DNA of 64,000 nucleotides from Asticcacaulis sp. (GTDB lineage: Bacteria; Pseudomonadota; Alphaproteobacteria; Caulobacterales; Caulobacteraceae). The position numbers were made by a program, and so were the translations under genes. Below the pieces are notes generated by a model. The model was not told the DNA's origin. It was given only the letters and a program-made list of their open reading frames with translations, and ran no database searches. This document shows positions 15,965-25,100 of the stretch, in pieces (position 1 is the stretch's first letter; every line of letters begins with the position of its first letter). The stretch lies in NCBI RefSeq assembly GCF_027484505.1, contig NZ_JAIXSV010000057.1:1-64000 (forward strand), read 5' to 3'.

Positions 15965-16603
15965 TCAATAGTACCAATCCCGTTTGATTTCTACCGCCGG
16001 ACGGTGATCCGAATGGTGTAATGCGATACCCACGTGGGTGGCTATCGGTTGAGTACAGACGCCAATCCGCTCAACCAGATGCCACGGAAAGAATTCCTCC
16101 AAAAGGAATTCTGCCTGCTTGCCTTCCTTCACGCCAGACCAGTTCGTCGCGCTAACGGCGTCCCATTTGATCTCGCCGAGTTGAGCGAGATCACAGCGGT
16201 CTTCGAAGTAGCGAGCCCCCGCGTTTGACAATGTGAAAGCCCACTTCCGATCGTTGGCCTCTGCCCAAGCGACCGTGTCCAACAAGTCGGCTTCGAGGTG
16301 GACTATGGGTTCCTGTCCTCCACGGTAGGCCAAGTCCGGGTTACGCACGTGTATCAGATAAAGCATTACAGATCTAGAACAAAAGTAGAACGGAACGCAT
16401 TGCCCGACGAAAAGGCCAGGGTGACATTGGAGACTAAGCACATTCAGGCGCCGCGCCTTAATATGGTTCATGCCAATGGTCGTTCCAGAATCCTGACGCT
16501 GGATCATCCTCGCATCAGACATAAGGCCGCCGGAGGCGAGAATGGACGACAATCTGTCGAGATGGACGATGTGATATATTTTCGGACGTGCAGGAACCGC
16601 CAT
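15965..16603 (-). CDS. darT: DarT toxin: DNA ADP-ribosyltransferase
   Basis: The 212-residue product, counted from the ATG at 16603, begins 'MAVPARPKIYHIVHLDRL', the standard DarT N-terminus. It keeps the NAD-binding His11/His14 region, the key Arg51 in 'GMNHIKARRL', and the catalytic Glu165 in 'KQAEFLLEEFFPW'. DarT attaches ADP-ribose to thymidine in single-stranded DNA at short sequence motifs. A longer frame with a TTG start at 16654 exists but adds 17 residues unlike the family. It is 8 bases upstream of darG, so both are made together. All active-site residues appear present, so the toxin should be functional and kept in check by DarG. Confidence 0.93.
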   Translation of the reverse strand: MAVPARPKIYHIVHLDRLSSILASGGLMSDARMIQRQDSGTTIGMNHIKARRLNVLSLQCHPGLFVGQCVPFYFCSRSVMLYLIHVRNPDLAYRGGQEPIVHLEADLLDTVAWAEANDRKWAFTLSNAGARYFEDRCDLAQLGEIKWDAVSATNWSGVKEGKQAEFLLEEFFPWHLVERIGVCTQPIATHVGIALHHSDHRPAVEIKRDWYY

Positions 16604-16765
16604 GTGTCTTTGCCGCTCAGGAGATGACAAATGCAGGGACCGGCCAGAGGCCAACCACTCCCGTCACGTAAGGAGGTTTTAGAATTCGTGATTCTTGCCT
16701 TTCGATCAAGTCTTGGGCAGACGATGCTGTCTTGTCCGTCAGACATCGCACCGTTCCCGGTATGC

Positions 16766-16985
16766 GAGCGTGTGCCCCAATGGCGCGGGGCGACCCTAAT
16801 CGCTCAAGGGTGAGCCCTGCGCGCTCGAAGACTGAGCGCAGGATCAGGGTCGGCATTAGCCCGATGATCTGATCGACGCCGTGCGCGAGACCAAACTCGA
16901 TATAGCCTACAGCCAGAGACTGGCAGATGACACGACGCGTCTGCGCGGGCAACCGACTGTCGATGCATAAGCGGGTTCGGACATC
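16766..16985 (-). pseudogene. C-terminal half of a LuxI-type autoinducer synthase
   Basis: The minus strand encodes 'TRLCIDSRLPAQTRRVICQS', 'LAVGYIEFGLAHGVDQIIG', 'LMPTLILRSVFERAGLTLER' and 'LGSPRAIGAHAR'. These are the conserved C-terminal elements of acyl-homoserine-lactone synthases, including the acceptor-pocket segment. The first about 100 residues with the SAM-binding Arg, Trp and Asp positions are not present upstream, and the frame runs on into unrelated sequence. No luxR gene is nearby. Part of it (16797-16858) is duplicated at 6004-6065. Confidence 0.75.
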
Positions 16986-17144
16986 GGGCGGAGCCAACTC
17001 CGGATCTACGGGAAGAGATAGGCGTGGTCGCTCGTAATCTCCTCCAGCTCCCGTAACAGGGTGATTGACCACCTCATCGTATCCATCTGCGCTTTGAAGG
17101 TTAGACATTTTCGGCAAGCATCAGGAACACATCGATTCCGGGAT

Positions 17145-17243
17145 GACCGGCCCCGCACTCCCAGTCCAACCGCCCGAAACCACGCAATTTCCCAAATTCG
17201 GACCGGCGGCGAGACCCCCAAAAAGACCCCCCACTTTACCCGG
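17145..17243. repeat. Diverged 95-bp repeat, copy 4
   Basis: Same orientation as 14451-14545, sharing CGCACTCCC, TTCCCAAA and the core GAGACCCCC-A5-GACCCCCC at 17211-17232, where it is almost identical to copy 1 at 11689. The interval between copies 3 and 4 contains AlpA, DarTG and the luxI remnant, which fits a discrete inserted unit. Confidence 0.55.
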
Positions 17244-17526
17244 CCGTGTCTAAGGGGGCACGTGAAGACGCGATCCCCCATGGATTCAGACTGCGAACGC
17301 CCTCTCCACCCCGCTGACCTCGCGTTCAACAAGGCCAGCAGGCGTGAGGAGGCCCATCTCGTCTCCGCCCTACCAGACATAGGCTGGTAACGAAATCCAC
17401 CAATAACCGCAATGCAGTTGATGCTGAGCTAATCTGAAAGATCACTGCAACAAAGCTAATGCGTAGCGCTGGCGTATAACCACTCGACGTCACCTGCCAC
17501 TGTCAGTTGCACCGAGAAACGATCAC

Positions 17527-20500
17527 TCAGTGACCGAGCCGCCTTGCAATCTTCGCGTCCGCATCTTCTCCGTCTGCCTCGTGATTGTAGCGATCAGCGA
17601 GCTGGTGCATGAAGGCACCAACCCGCGGATGGGTGAACTCTATCGACTTAGCCCAACCGCGATATTTCTCTGCAAGACTACGTTCCTGTGCACCGCCTTC
17701 GCCTCGCCAGATCGCACCTCTGGAGTTCACAATACCCATGAACAAACCACTCTGAACGTCGGGATTTGCGACTTGTTCGAGTGCGTCCCTGACCGAAGGC
17801 TTTGGCCAAACACCATCCTCGCCGGCCTTTGTTTTCGCTAACATATTGCCAATCATCTGATCGCCGATTACGCGGCGTCCGAGCACATCGAGTCCATTCT
17901 GGACCTCATTGACCCATCGGATCAGGTTCTGCCGCTCAAAAAAGCTCTCGTCTACCGCGCCCTCGAAGTCCATTCGATCCAATAGCTTGTAGCACTGAAG
18001 TTTGCGCGCCCCGCGCCTCTCAGGGTCGTCGAGCTGCAGCTCGACCGGATCAACACCCCCGTCCTTTCGATTGAATGCAAAGGCTACAGCCTGCACATAG
18101 AGCCCAGGTTCCCTCGCCATGGACCTGATCAGATTCACTGGCTGGCTTTCCCCTCGGTCAAAGAGGTCAATATACTGGAACTCCAATTCAGCCATCTTCT
18201 CTGCGTCAACATCGCCGCTGGCGGTAATGAACTTGAACGCCTCACGGATACGGTATGGGTCGAGCTTATAGGGTTCGGGAGGCGTGTTGGCACTTCTTGC
18301 AATCGTAACCAGCAATTCGTAAAGGAAATAGGGTGGCATCCGTTTCAACATGTGTTCAACAGAATGGAACGCCGCCATTGGACGGCCGATTGCCATGAGT
18401 TGCCGTGCTCCCGTCAGAGCATCCGCGTCTTCCGAGCCCCATTGCGGATGGACCGCCGTCCAGTAGGCTTCAGCGGTTGCCTGCGAAAGCGCTTCCAAAA
18501 TGCTCCAGGTCGACGAATCAAAAGGTGCAAGTGCGAGTAGGTACGGCTGCTTCACCTCTGGTATGTTGTCGATGACCTTCCTAAGGACGGTAGAGCTTGC
18601 CTGCGACACCTTCATCAGCGCGCCCGACACGATCAGCGATCGTGCGCCGCTAAGGTCACCGGTGACAACTATTTCCTCCAACTGCGCAGCAAGCACGTCA
18701 TCGGACGGCGCAATACTGGCGAGCGCCCATCCAACTTGTGAGGCACCCTGACCGCGTTGGGCCAAATCGATTAACGCGGACACGCCGCCAACCGTCACTA
18801 CCTCACCCACCGCTATTCTGCGCTGTTCAGCGATTCGGGCATCTCGTTCCTTAAAATCATAATCGTCTTCCGCGATTTCGCCGAGAGACTCCTCTACCCA
18901 TGGCGTACGAAACAACCATGCGTGGCGTAGGATTGGGTCGGAAGGCACAATACGGTCGTAGATAGCTCTCGCTCGCTCTTTTGACGTGAGCTTCTTTCCT
19001 GCTTTCTTCTGACGTCGAGCGACACGGTGCGTGAGGAAGTTCGAGCGAATAACCTCCCTTATTTCCACTTTTTCTTCTTCACTCGATCCAGCCAGCCAGC
19101 TCTCAACGACGTCCCACACCCGGTCATGTAGCGTTTCTTCTATACCCCTCAGGCCGCGCATCAGGTCGCTGATCGTCTCGCGAGTGTGGTGGGGCCAGTT
19201 CAGCGCCACATCGAACACGAAAAGGCAGAAATCATTGTCTTCCGTTCTTGACAGAGGATGGCCATACCCGTGGCCGTCCGGGCGCCAACGCGGCTTTTTT
19301 GAATGCATTCCTATGCGAGAAGTTTCGGAGAACTGCTCAATACAGATCGGCCATGCCACCGACGGATGGTGAGTCGCCACCCAGGTAAATGCTGCCTTGC
19401 GCTTTTCGAGAACCGCAGTTGTCTGGGGCATCCACGACCGAAAAATTGCCGACAGGCTACCAGAAGGCTTGTTCATCAGTCGGTCATCAATGACCCGTTC
19501 CGATAGCTTGGCCAGAACCACGACCGTACGCATGAACAACTTTTCCGACCAAGCGAGGGATTCGAGCGCCCATATGAGCCCCGTTCGTCGAGCTGGGCTA
19601 AAGGGAACGTCATTGATCGGGCGCATCAGGGTCAGGCAAACAGGTGCTTCACCAGTGAGATCAGCTTCGATTATTGAAAGGAATCGCTCAGGCGCTGCCT
19701 CCGCATAAAGCGGCATCTTGTCACTTTGCGATTCCAGCACATCGCGCGTTAGAGGTGTCAGAAGGTTGGATACCATCTTCTCAGCCATCCAGGCAGTATC
19801 TACACCCAGCCGTTCCTTGAAGAGATTAGGGCCATAGACAGCGAGCATTACGAGGGTTTCGGCCAAGCCCTCGCGAAGGGTTCCGGATAGCTCCCGCGTT
19901 TTGCCATGGATCGCAGCGGCCCATTGATCCTCCTCAGGAAGATCAAGCGCTGGGTCAATTTCTGCGAGGACCATTTCCGCCGTGCTGAAAAACCGTTCCA
20001 GATCTTCTTTAGAAACCGAGTTTCGAATTGCAAAGAGGACGTCGATCTTCGAGACCACTCCCCTAATGCTGGAAACAGACCAGACAGGCGCACTTTCTTT
20101 GGAAAGCAAGCTGGCAAGCCGTCGCTCCAAGAGGCCATAGTCGTTGACGCCAGCAAGTATCTCCAACACCGCACGATCAGCTCTATTGTCCGAATTCCAT
20201 GCGCCAGCCAGCATATAGGGAACCAGCAGAGCGGCGGTCTCTTCGTCATCTGCCCATCCTGGCGTACGGATCGCCTCAAGTCGCGACAGCCGGCGCCTGA
20301 GCACAGTCAGAGATCGACCAGACTCCCGCCCAAGCTGATCGATCCCGTCCCGGTCAACTCCCATGGCATCCAGCGCCCGATCGAACCCTTCTCTACCCAG
20401 AGGCTCAAGCTTGATATCTGGGTCGGTGCTCGTCGCATTTTTTGGATAGATGATAAAGGCCGGCATCACGTTCCGATACGGAGCAAACTCCTTTTCGACT

Positions 20501-21597
20501 TCCTTCGACATGATGACGGGGATGAAATTGCTCGTTCGTGAGCCAAGCTTTAAAAACGCCCCGGCTTCGCGGAATACAACAATACGGTCCCGGTAGAGGC
20601 CTAGGTCTGGATCATTTCTGGAGAATACCGCGCTAAGGAAACCTAGGGCCTCCTCGCGAGAATCTGCGTGGATGACAACCGGCTCATTACTGCCTGATGC
20701 AAGGCGATGCATGATTAAGGCTCGATGCTCTGAGACCGCCTCGGCAAAAAAGTCCATACTAAGCTTGGGTTCGCAGTCAGCACCCCATACTTGCTCAGCC
20801 GCATCTAACGATTGAGCGCCCTGTGCCGCCTGCCCTGTCTCCCCAGCGAACCACACTTGGCCTGGAATGGATTGACTAAGCCATTGTTCAAGATCGGCAG
20901 CGTCAAGCGCCTGCACGTCCTTCCATTTTTTTTCGGCCCTTCGCGCCTTGACCCAAGCATCCTTACCAGCCCATCTGCGAGGCGTCACGAAGACGAAAGT
21001 CATCTGCTTGCGCTCGGTGGCATCAACCGCCACTACGCTCTTCTCGTAGTCACCGTCCGCCTTCTTATTGATGTTGCCGTTTACGCCAAACTCCCATCCG
21101 GAGCAGCCCGAAGGAATGTACGGGCTCGCCAGTTCCGAGACGACTTCACCGTCCCATCCAGGCCTCTCGCTGTCGTCATTTCCTGGAAAATTGACGCGGC
21201 TCAGCCCGACACCGGTCGAGTTGACTAAAGTTCGCAGAAGCACGGAAAGGCGATGGCGAGGGCTGATCCCGCCCTTTACAGCCCATGCCTCAATATCGAC
21301 AGCTTTCAGCTGAAGAAAGGGCGGAACGTAGGCTCGGATCGCTGCAGCCGGCGAAGTCGCCGTCGCCTTCGCCGCGTCCCAGGCACTTTGCAAGTCTAGA
21401 AGCTCCCGTACGGGAACATGAAAGGCCGCTTCCAACTTGGCCGCCATTTCAGGTGAGAGATCGGCATTACCGTTTAGAAGGTTAGAGAGCGTCGGGCGGC
21501 TAACTTCAATGAGTTTGGCGGCCGCCGTGACGTTCATTTCCTTGGGCAGAACGTGGGCGCGAATGTACTTGCCAGGGTGTTCAACTATCTCAGCCAT
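17527..21597 (-). CDS. Large HigA-like HTH / nuclease-like fusion protein, candidate defence effector
   Basis: This is a 1356-residue protein. Residues 7-70 are a HigA-type XRE antitoxin domain ('HPGKYIRAHVLPKEMNVT', 'VSRPTLSNLLNGNADLSPEM'). Residues 100-245 contain 'ERPGWDGEV' (Asp149), 'SGWEFG' (Glu169), Lys179 and 'TFVFVTPRRWAGKDAWV', which I read as a possible PD-(D/E)XK-like nuclease fold. The remaining 1100 residues are mostly helical with no clear P-loop and no recognised domain. No HigB-type toxin gene is adjacent, so the HTH probably serves self-regulation. Size, composition and setting between DarTG and a STAND NTPase suggest anti-phage defence. The function is not demonstrated; an alternative is a large transcriptional regulator. 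Confidence 0.6.
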   Translation of the reverse strand: MAEIVEHPGKYIRAHVLPKEMNVTAAAKLIEVSRPTLSNLLNGNADLSPEMAAKLEAAFHVPVRELLDLQSAWDAAKATATSPAAAIRAYVPPFLQLKAVDIEAWAVKGGISPRHRLSVLLRTLVNSTGVGLSRVNFPGNDDSERPGWDGEVVSELASPYIPSGCSGWEFGVNGNINKKADGDYEKSVVAVDATERKQMTFVFVTPRRWAGKDAWVKARRAEKKWKDVQALDAADLEQWLSQSIPGQVWFAGETGQAAQGAQSLDAAEQVWGADCEPKLSMDFFAEAVSEHRALIMHRLASGSNEPVVIHADSREEALGFLSAVFSRNDPDLGLYRDRIVVFREAGAFLKLGSRTSNFIPVIMSKEVEKEFAPYRNVMPAFIIYPKNATSTDPDIKLEPLGREGFDRALDAMGVDRDGIDQLGRESGRSLTVLRRRLSRLEAIRTPGWADDEETAALLVPYMLAGAWNSDNRADRAVLEILAGVNDYGLLERRLASLLSKESAPVWSVSSIRGVVSKIDVLFAIRNSVSKEDLERFFSTAEMVLAEIDPALDLPEEDQWAAAIHGKTRELSGTLREGLAETLVMLAVYGPNLFKERLGVDTAWMAEKMVSNLLTPLTRDVLESQSDKMPLYAEAAPERFLSIIEADLTGEAPVCLTLMRPINDVPFSPARRTGLIWALESLAWSEKLFMRTVVVLAKLSERVIDDRLMNKPSGSLSAIFRSWMPQTTAVLEKRKAAFTWVATHHPSVAWPICIEQFSETSRIGMHSKKPRWRPDGHGYGHPLSRTEDNDFCLFVFDVALNWPHHTRETISDLMRGLRGIEETLHDRVWDVVESWLAGSSEEEKVEIREVIRSNFLTHRVARRQKKAGKKLTSKERARAIYDRIVPSDPILRHAWLFRTPWVEESLGEIAEDDYDFKERDARIAEQRRIAVGEVVTVGGVSALIDLAQRGQGASQVGWALASIAPSDDVLAAQLEEIVVTGDLSGARSLIVSGALMKVSQASSTVLRKVIDNIPEVKQPYLLALAPFDSSTWSILEALSQATAEAYWTAVHPQWGSEDADALTGARQLMAIGRPMAAFHSVEHMLKRMPPYFLYELLVTIARSANTPPEPYKLDPYRIREAFKFITASGDVDAEKMAELEFQYIDLFDRGESQPVNLIRSMAREPGLYVQAVAFAFNRKDGGVDPVELQLDDPERRGARKLQCYKLLDRMDFEGAVDESFFERQNLIRWVNEVQNGLDVLGRRVIGDQMIGNMLAKTKAGEDGVWPKPSVRDALEQVANPDVQSGLFMGIVNSRGAIWRGEGGAQERSLAEKYRGWAKSIEFTHPRVGAFMHQLADRYNHEADGEDADAKIARRLGH

Positions 21598-21600
21598 GAA

Positions 21601-21657
21601 GTGTATTGTATCACGCTACACCAACGCAATCAAATTTTGTATTGCGACGCACTACAC
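21601..21657 (-). promoter_or_regulatory. Promoter with two operator copies for the HigA-like fusion gene
   Basis: On the minus strand a -35 TTGATT (21633-21628) and -10 TACAAT (21610-21605) are 17 bases apart, close to consensus. Two 21-bp copies of an imperfect palindrome (TGTATTG, 8 variable bases, TACAC) lie at 21601-21621 and 21637-21657, one over the -10 and one just upstream of the -35. The predicted transcript start falls next to the ATG at 21597, so the mRNA may be leaderless. The layout is classical autorepression by the encoded HTH domain. Confidence 0.7.
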
Positions 21658-21840
21658 ACCGCGAAGAATATGGCAAAGCAAGCCGTCCTGATCCCTAAGG
21701 TTGCCTCTCGGCGGAGATTAAGACACAAGTACAATCCACATCATCGTTCGCAGGCCCGTGCCCGGTTCAAAGCTAGGCATGAGCCTCAAGCCACCCGGCT
21801 ACTTTGAAAGGCCACGGGTGACGGCAACTCGCCCATCGAT

Positions 21841-22041
21841 TCAAGCTAATACTTCGCTTTCTAGCCAGCCGACACATCGTCCACCAAGATCGACAGACTT
21901 TGGGAATTGCCCGTCGCGAATGCGCTCATAAACTGTCGATCGGCTGAGCCCGGTCAATGCCCTCACCTCAGCCAACCGAACGATCCTTGTTGCGGTCGGA
22001 CCTCGCGATTTTGATATCTCACCTGCGCTTAAGTTGGTCAT
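21841..22041 (-). CDS. Second AlpA-family regulator, C-terminally short
   Basis: Sixty-six residues from the ATG at 22041, which has a GGAGG ribosome site. 'TRIVRLAEVRALTGLSRSTV' and 'YERIRDGQFPKSVDLGGRC' align closely with the AlpA at 14548-14790. This copy ends at 'ESEVLA', losing the last about 12 residues ('AWIEDRV...' in the paralogue), so the C-terminal helix is cut and activity is doubtful. It lies 136 bases downstream of the giant STAND gene and upstream of nothing related on the minus strand. Confidence 0.75.
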   Translation of the reverse strand: MTNLSAGEISKSRGPTATRIVRLAEVRALTGLSRSTVYERIRDGQFPKSVDLGGRCVGWLESEVLA

Positions 22042-22102
22042 TCCGGCCTCCGCTTCTCGGTGGGGTCTGACTGAGCCATACTTTAAAGACGAATTGATGT
22101 GG

Positions 22103-22131
22103 AGCCCGGTGCGCGGCCTCTTCGCCGGGCT
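22103..22131 (-). terminator. Weak hairpin after the STAND gene
   Basis: AGCCCGG (22103-22109) and CCGGGCT (22125-22131) can pair around a 15-base loop, just downstream of the STAND gene stop. There is no T tract, so the assignment is weak. Confidence 0.3.
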
Positions 22132-22177
22132 TCGCACTCTCGCGGGCATAGACGCATGCCGATCTCATTCGGTCGCA

Positions 22178-25100
22178 TCACAGCAACTGCAATTCGTCAG
22201 ACTTCACATTTCTGGACGCGATGGAAATAGTCGTTTTGCCGTTGTCACTATGGGTCCTCCACGAAGTAATGACCCTAGGGGATAAGGCCAGCGCGTTCAG
22301 AACTTCGACATGCTGCAGATCAATAGCCAGAAAAGCGCCTTCCCTGCAGACGCGAGCCTCGTGAAAGTTAGTTCTAACGCCGCCGTCCCTCCATATCACG
22401 GTCGCTCCAGCCTTAGCTCCCTTTGCGTCTAGGAAAGTAAATGGATCACAAGGGTCATGCTGCCAGCCTAACTTTTTAAGCAGAACAGGGCAAAGCGTGG
22501 GAAAAACGAAATTGCCCGGTGACATGCAGGAAATACGAACAACACCCCCAGACGCCACACCCTCATATCTTGGAATGAAGTGCTCTAATGGAATTACGCT
22601 GGGCAGAAGGGAGAATTGCTCTTGGAATGTCGACGCTGCGGCCTCCCCTGGGCCGTAATATTGGTCCACGGACCAGATTGCTCTATGGGACTGGCATCTA
22701 CTGGTTGCCACGGCGGCAACGATCAGAGAACCCGGCAATTTTGGCAGGATCAGATCTTTGTCAGCGAGAGTTAGCCATTCTTTCAAATCCGACTGAGAGA
22801 AACTGCGTTCGATCTTTGGTGTGAGAATACCCTTTGGCCGGACATTCGGCACGCAGGAGGTAAGGCCAAGCGGGAAACTTGACGTAAAAGCAAGGAGCAC
22901 AGGCAGAGCATCGCGATCAATTGCGCCCGCTGAATCCAGTTCGCCAATAACTTCTCGCATTGCCGTGAATGCCGCGGCTACGGCCAGCTTCCGCCAAGGC
23001 ATTTGCAATTCTAAACGCCCCAATCTGTCGTGCTGTGCTTTCGACTGTTGTGAACCAAAAGCCGAAATGCCCCCCGACCTCTGCATCAAAGTTGCCGCGC
23101 GCAACCTGAGTTGAGGCAGGCTGAAGTCACTCGCTTTTGCGGTGATTTCCAGGGCCTGCTGCAAAGGCCAAGTGAGCGCGTAACTATTATCGGTTACAAC
23201 GCCGGACGACGTATCCGAGAATCCTGGTGGCGGATCAAAGTAGTAGGCCTCCTCGCTTTCCGGGAGACTTAGGTCATAAAACTTGGGAACCTCGCGATGC
23301 TTTTGCGTTAGTCCAAGATCCCAAACCCCGTTCAGGTGAAGGCCAATATGTCTGACATAGATGTCGTCGGAATCTATAAGCTTAGGGACCAAACCATCAA
23401 ACACTGCTCGGGCCGCACCTGCGTGTCGACCTTCCCATATAATTTGCGCGGCTTCGGAGCCGTAGGATGCCCCTGCGGCCAACAACTTATCGACCAATCT
23501 CCGAACGATGCTATGTGCGACGGGAATTTCAAGCAATTCGACCGACAGTACACGGATCATGTTGACTAGTTCCGTGGCCATCGTTTGGACGCCGCGAAAC
23601 ATAAGGTCGGCAAAAACGGCGGGTAGATCACAATCTTCGCGTTCGATTAGGTTGACCTCCGAACCCATTCGATATTCGCGATACTCGGTCAGATGTTCGC
23701 TCAACAAGTCCCAGGCGGTCACCCAAGGCAGCCTGACGTCGAATAATTCGAAGACGTCGGTGAGAAACGGAATCAGGCGGTCGGCCGTCTCATAGCCCAA
23801 GATCATGTCCTGTACGAAGCCATTGAACGCCGCAACTCTCGCCGGCTCGCCGCTAATCAGGACATTTAACCGATGGTAACGCAGTTTTGCATCGCTAGAC
23901 CATCCATTGCCCCAGGAGGCATATTGCTGGGTCGCGGTTTCCAGTTTTTTGAGAAGCCGCCGCGATGTCTCCACGTCCCCCTCGTGGAAAGCCCTAGTTG
24001 CTAGTGCGTCTATGCAGCGCGCGTCATCACGCAGAACAGAGAACTCTTCGAAAGCTGCCTTTGCCTCCAGATAAGCCGTATTGGGCAATAGCTTTACAAA
24101 TGCCCTGGTCGCCCCGTACTTTGAGATCTCCGCATCTAACGCCCGTAGTATATGGACAATGCCAGCACATGTCTCAACTAAATAAAAGGGATCTTCAGGA
24201 CTGCTACCCGACCGAGGTGTTGGCAACTCCTCGCGCCACCGAGTTAAGGCTGGATTTCCTATGCTTTTACCATATTTCGTCGTGAAAAATGCAATCTCAT
24301 GGAGATCAGCGATGCGCCGCTTCTGAGGGGCATCAGTCTCGACGCATCGAACCGCCACTTCGGTAATCGGCTGCATTTCCAAGCCGGACGCGCTTCGTAT
24401 CAGTTCTGGAAACGGTGAGGCTATGTGTTCCGCAGCGAACGGCAGCCCGATCCGCCCCCAAACTGCCGCGGCCGAAGTAGCTAATTCTGGATCAACTTCG
24501 GCAACAGCCGTTGAAACGGAAGACACAATGGTGCCCCAATCGGCTCGTCCCGTTTCATCCGCTAGATCAATGACAGCACTCGCCATGGCGGACCCGCCCT
24601 TGACGGCTTCGCGAACCATCGTCGAGACGAGCCTCCCCGCTGCATCGCGGCCTTCGGTTTCAGACAGCCCCGAAATCAACTTCGCGAACACCTTCATGCG
24701 GGAGGAACGTTTCGACGGCTGCTCACTGTTGGCTCGTTCAAAGACCTCAGCCCATACCGAATACTGGGGGTCTTTTTTCGCAGGAAGATCATAGCCGAGG
24801 CTTTCTTCGTGCACGGCTTCCAGCATCGTACGCGCGGCTTCGATTTGTCCTATCTTTGCGAGAAGCTTCGCGGCTTCCGCAGCATCACCGGATTGCTCTT
24901 GCGGCGTATGGGCAAGCCCGCGCTGATAGCCTACCCGATCTATCAAGGCTTCCGCGTCATTATCGTATTGAAAAGCTGCCTCTGCATATGCCCGACGAAC
25001 GGCTGGTTGACCTAGCCGTGTGTTTGGACGCCGAAGGGCAGCGTCGTAGGTCTTCGTAAAACTCGAAAACGTAGCTACTCCATGCATGCCCGCCGCATGA

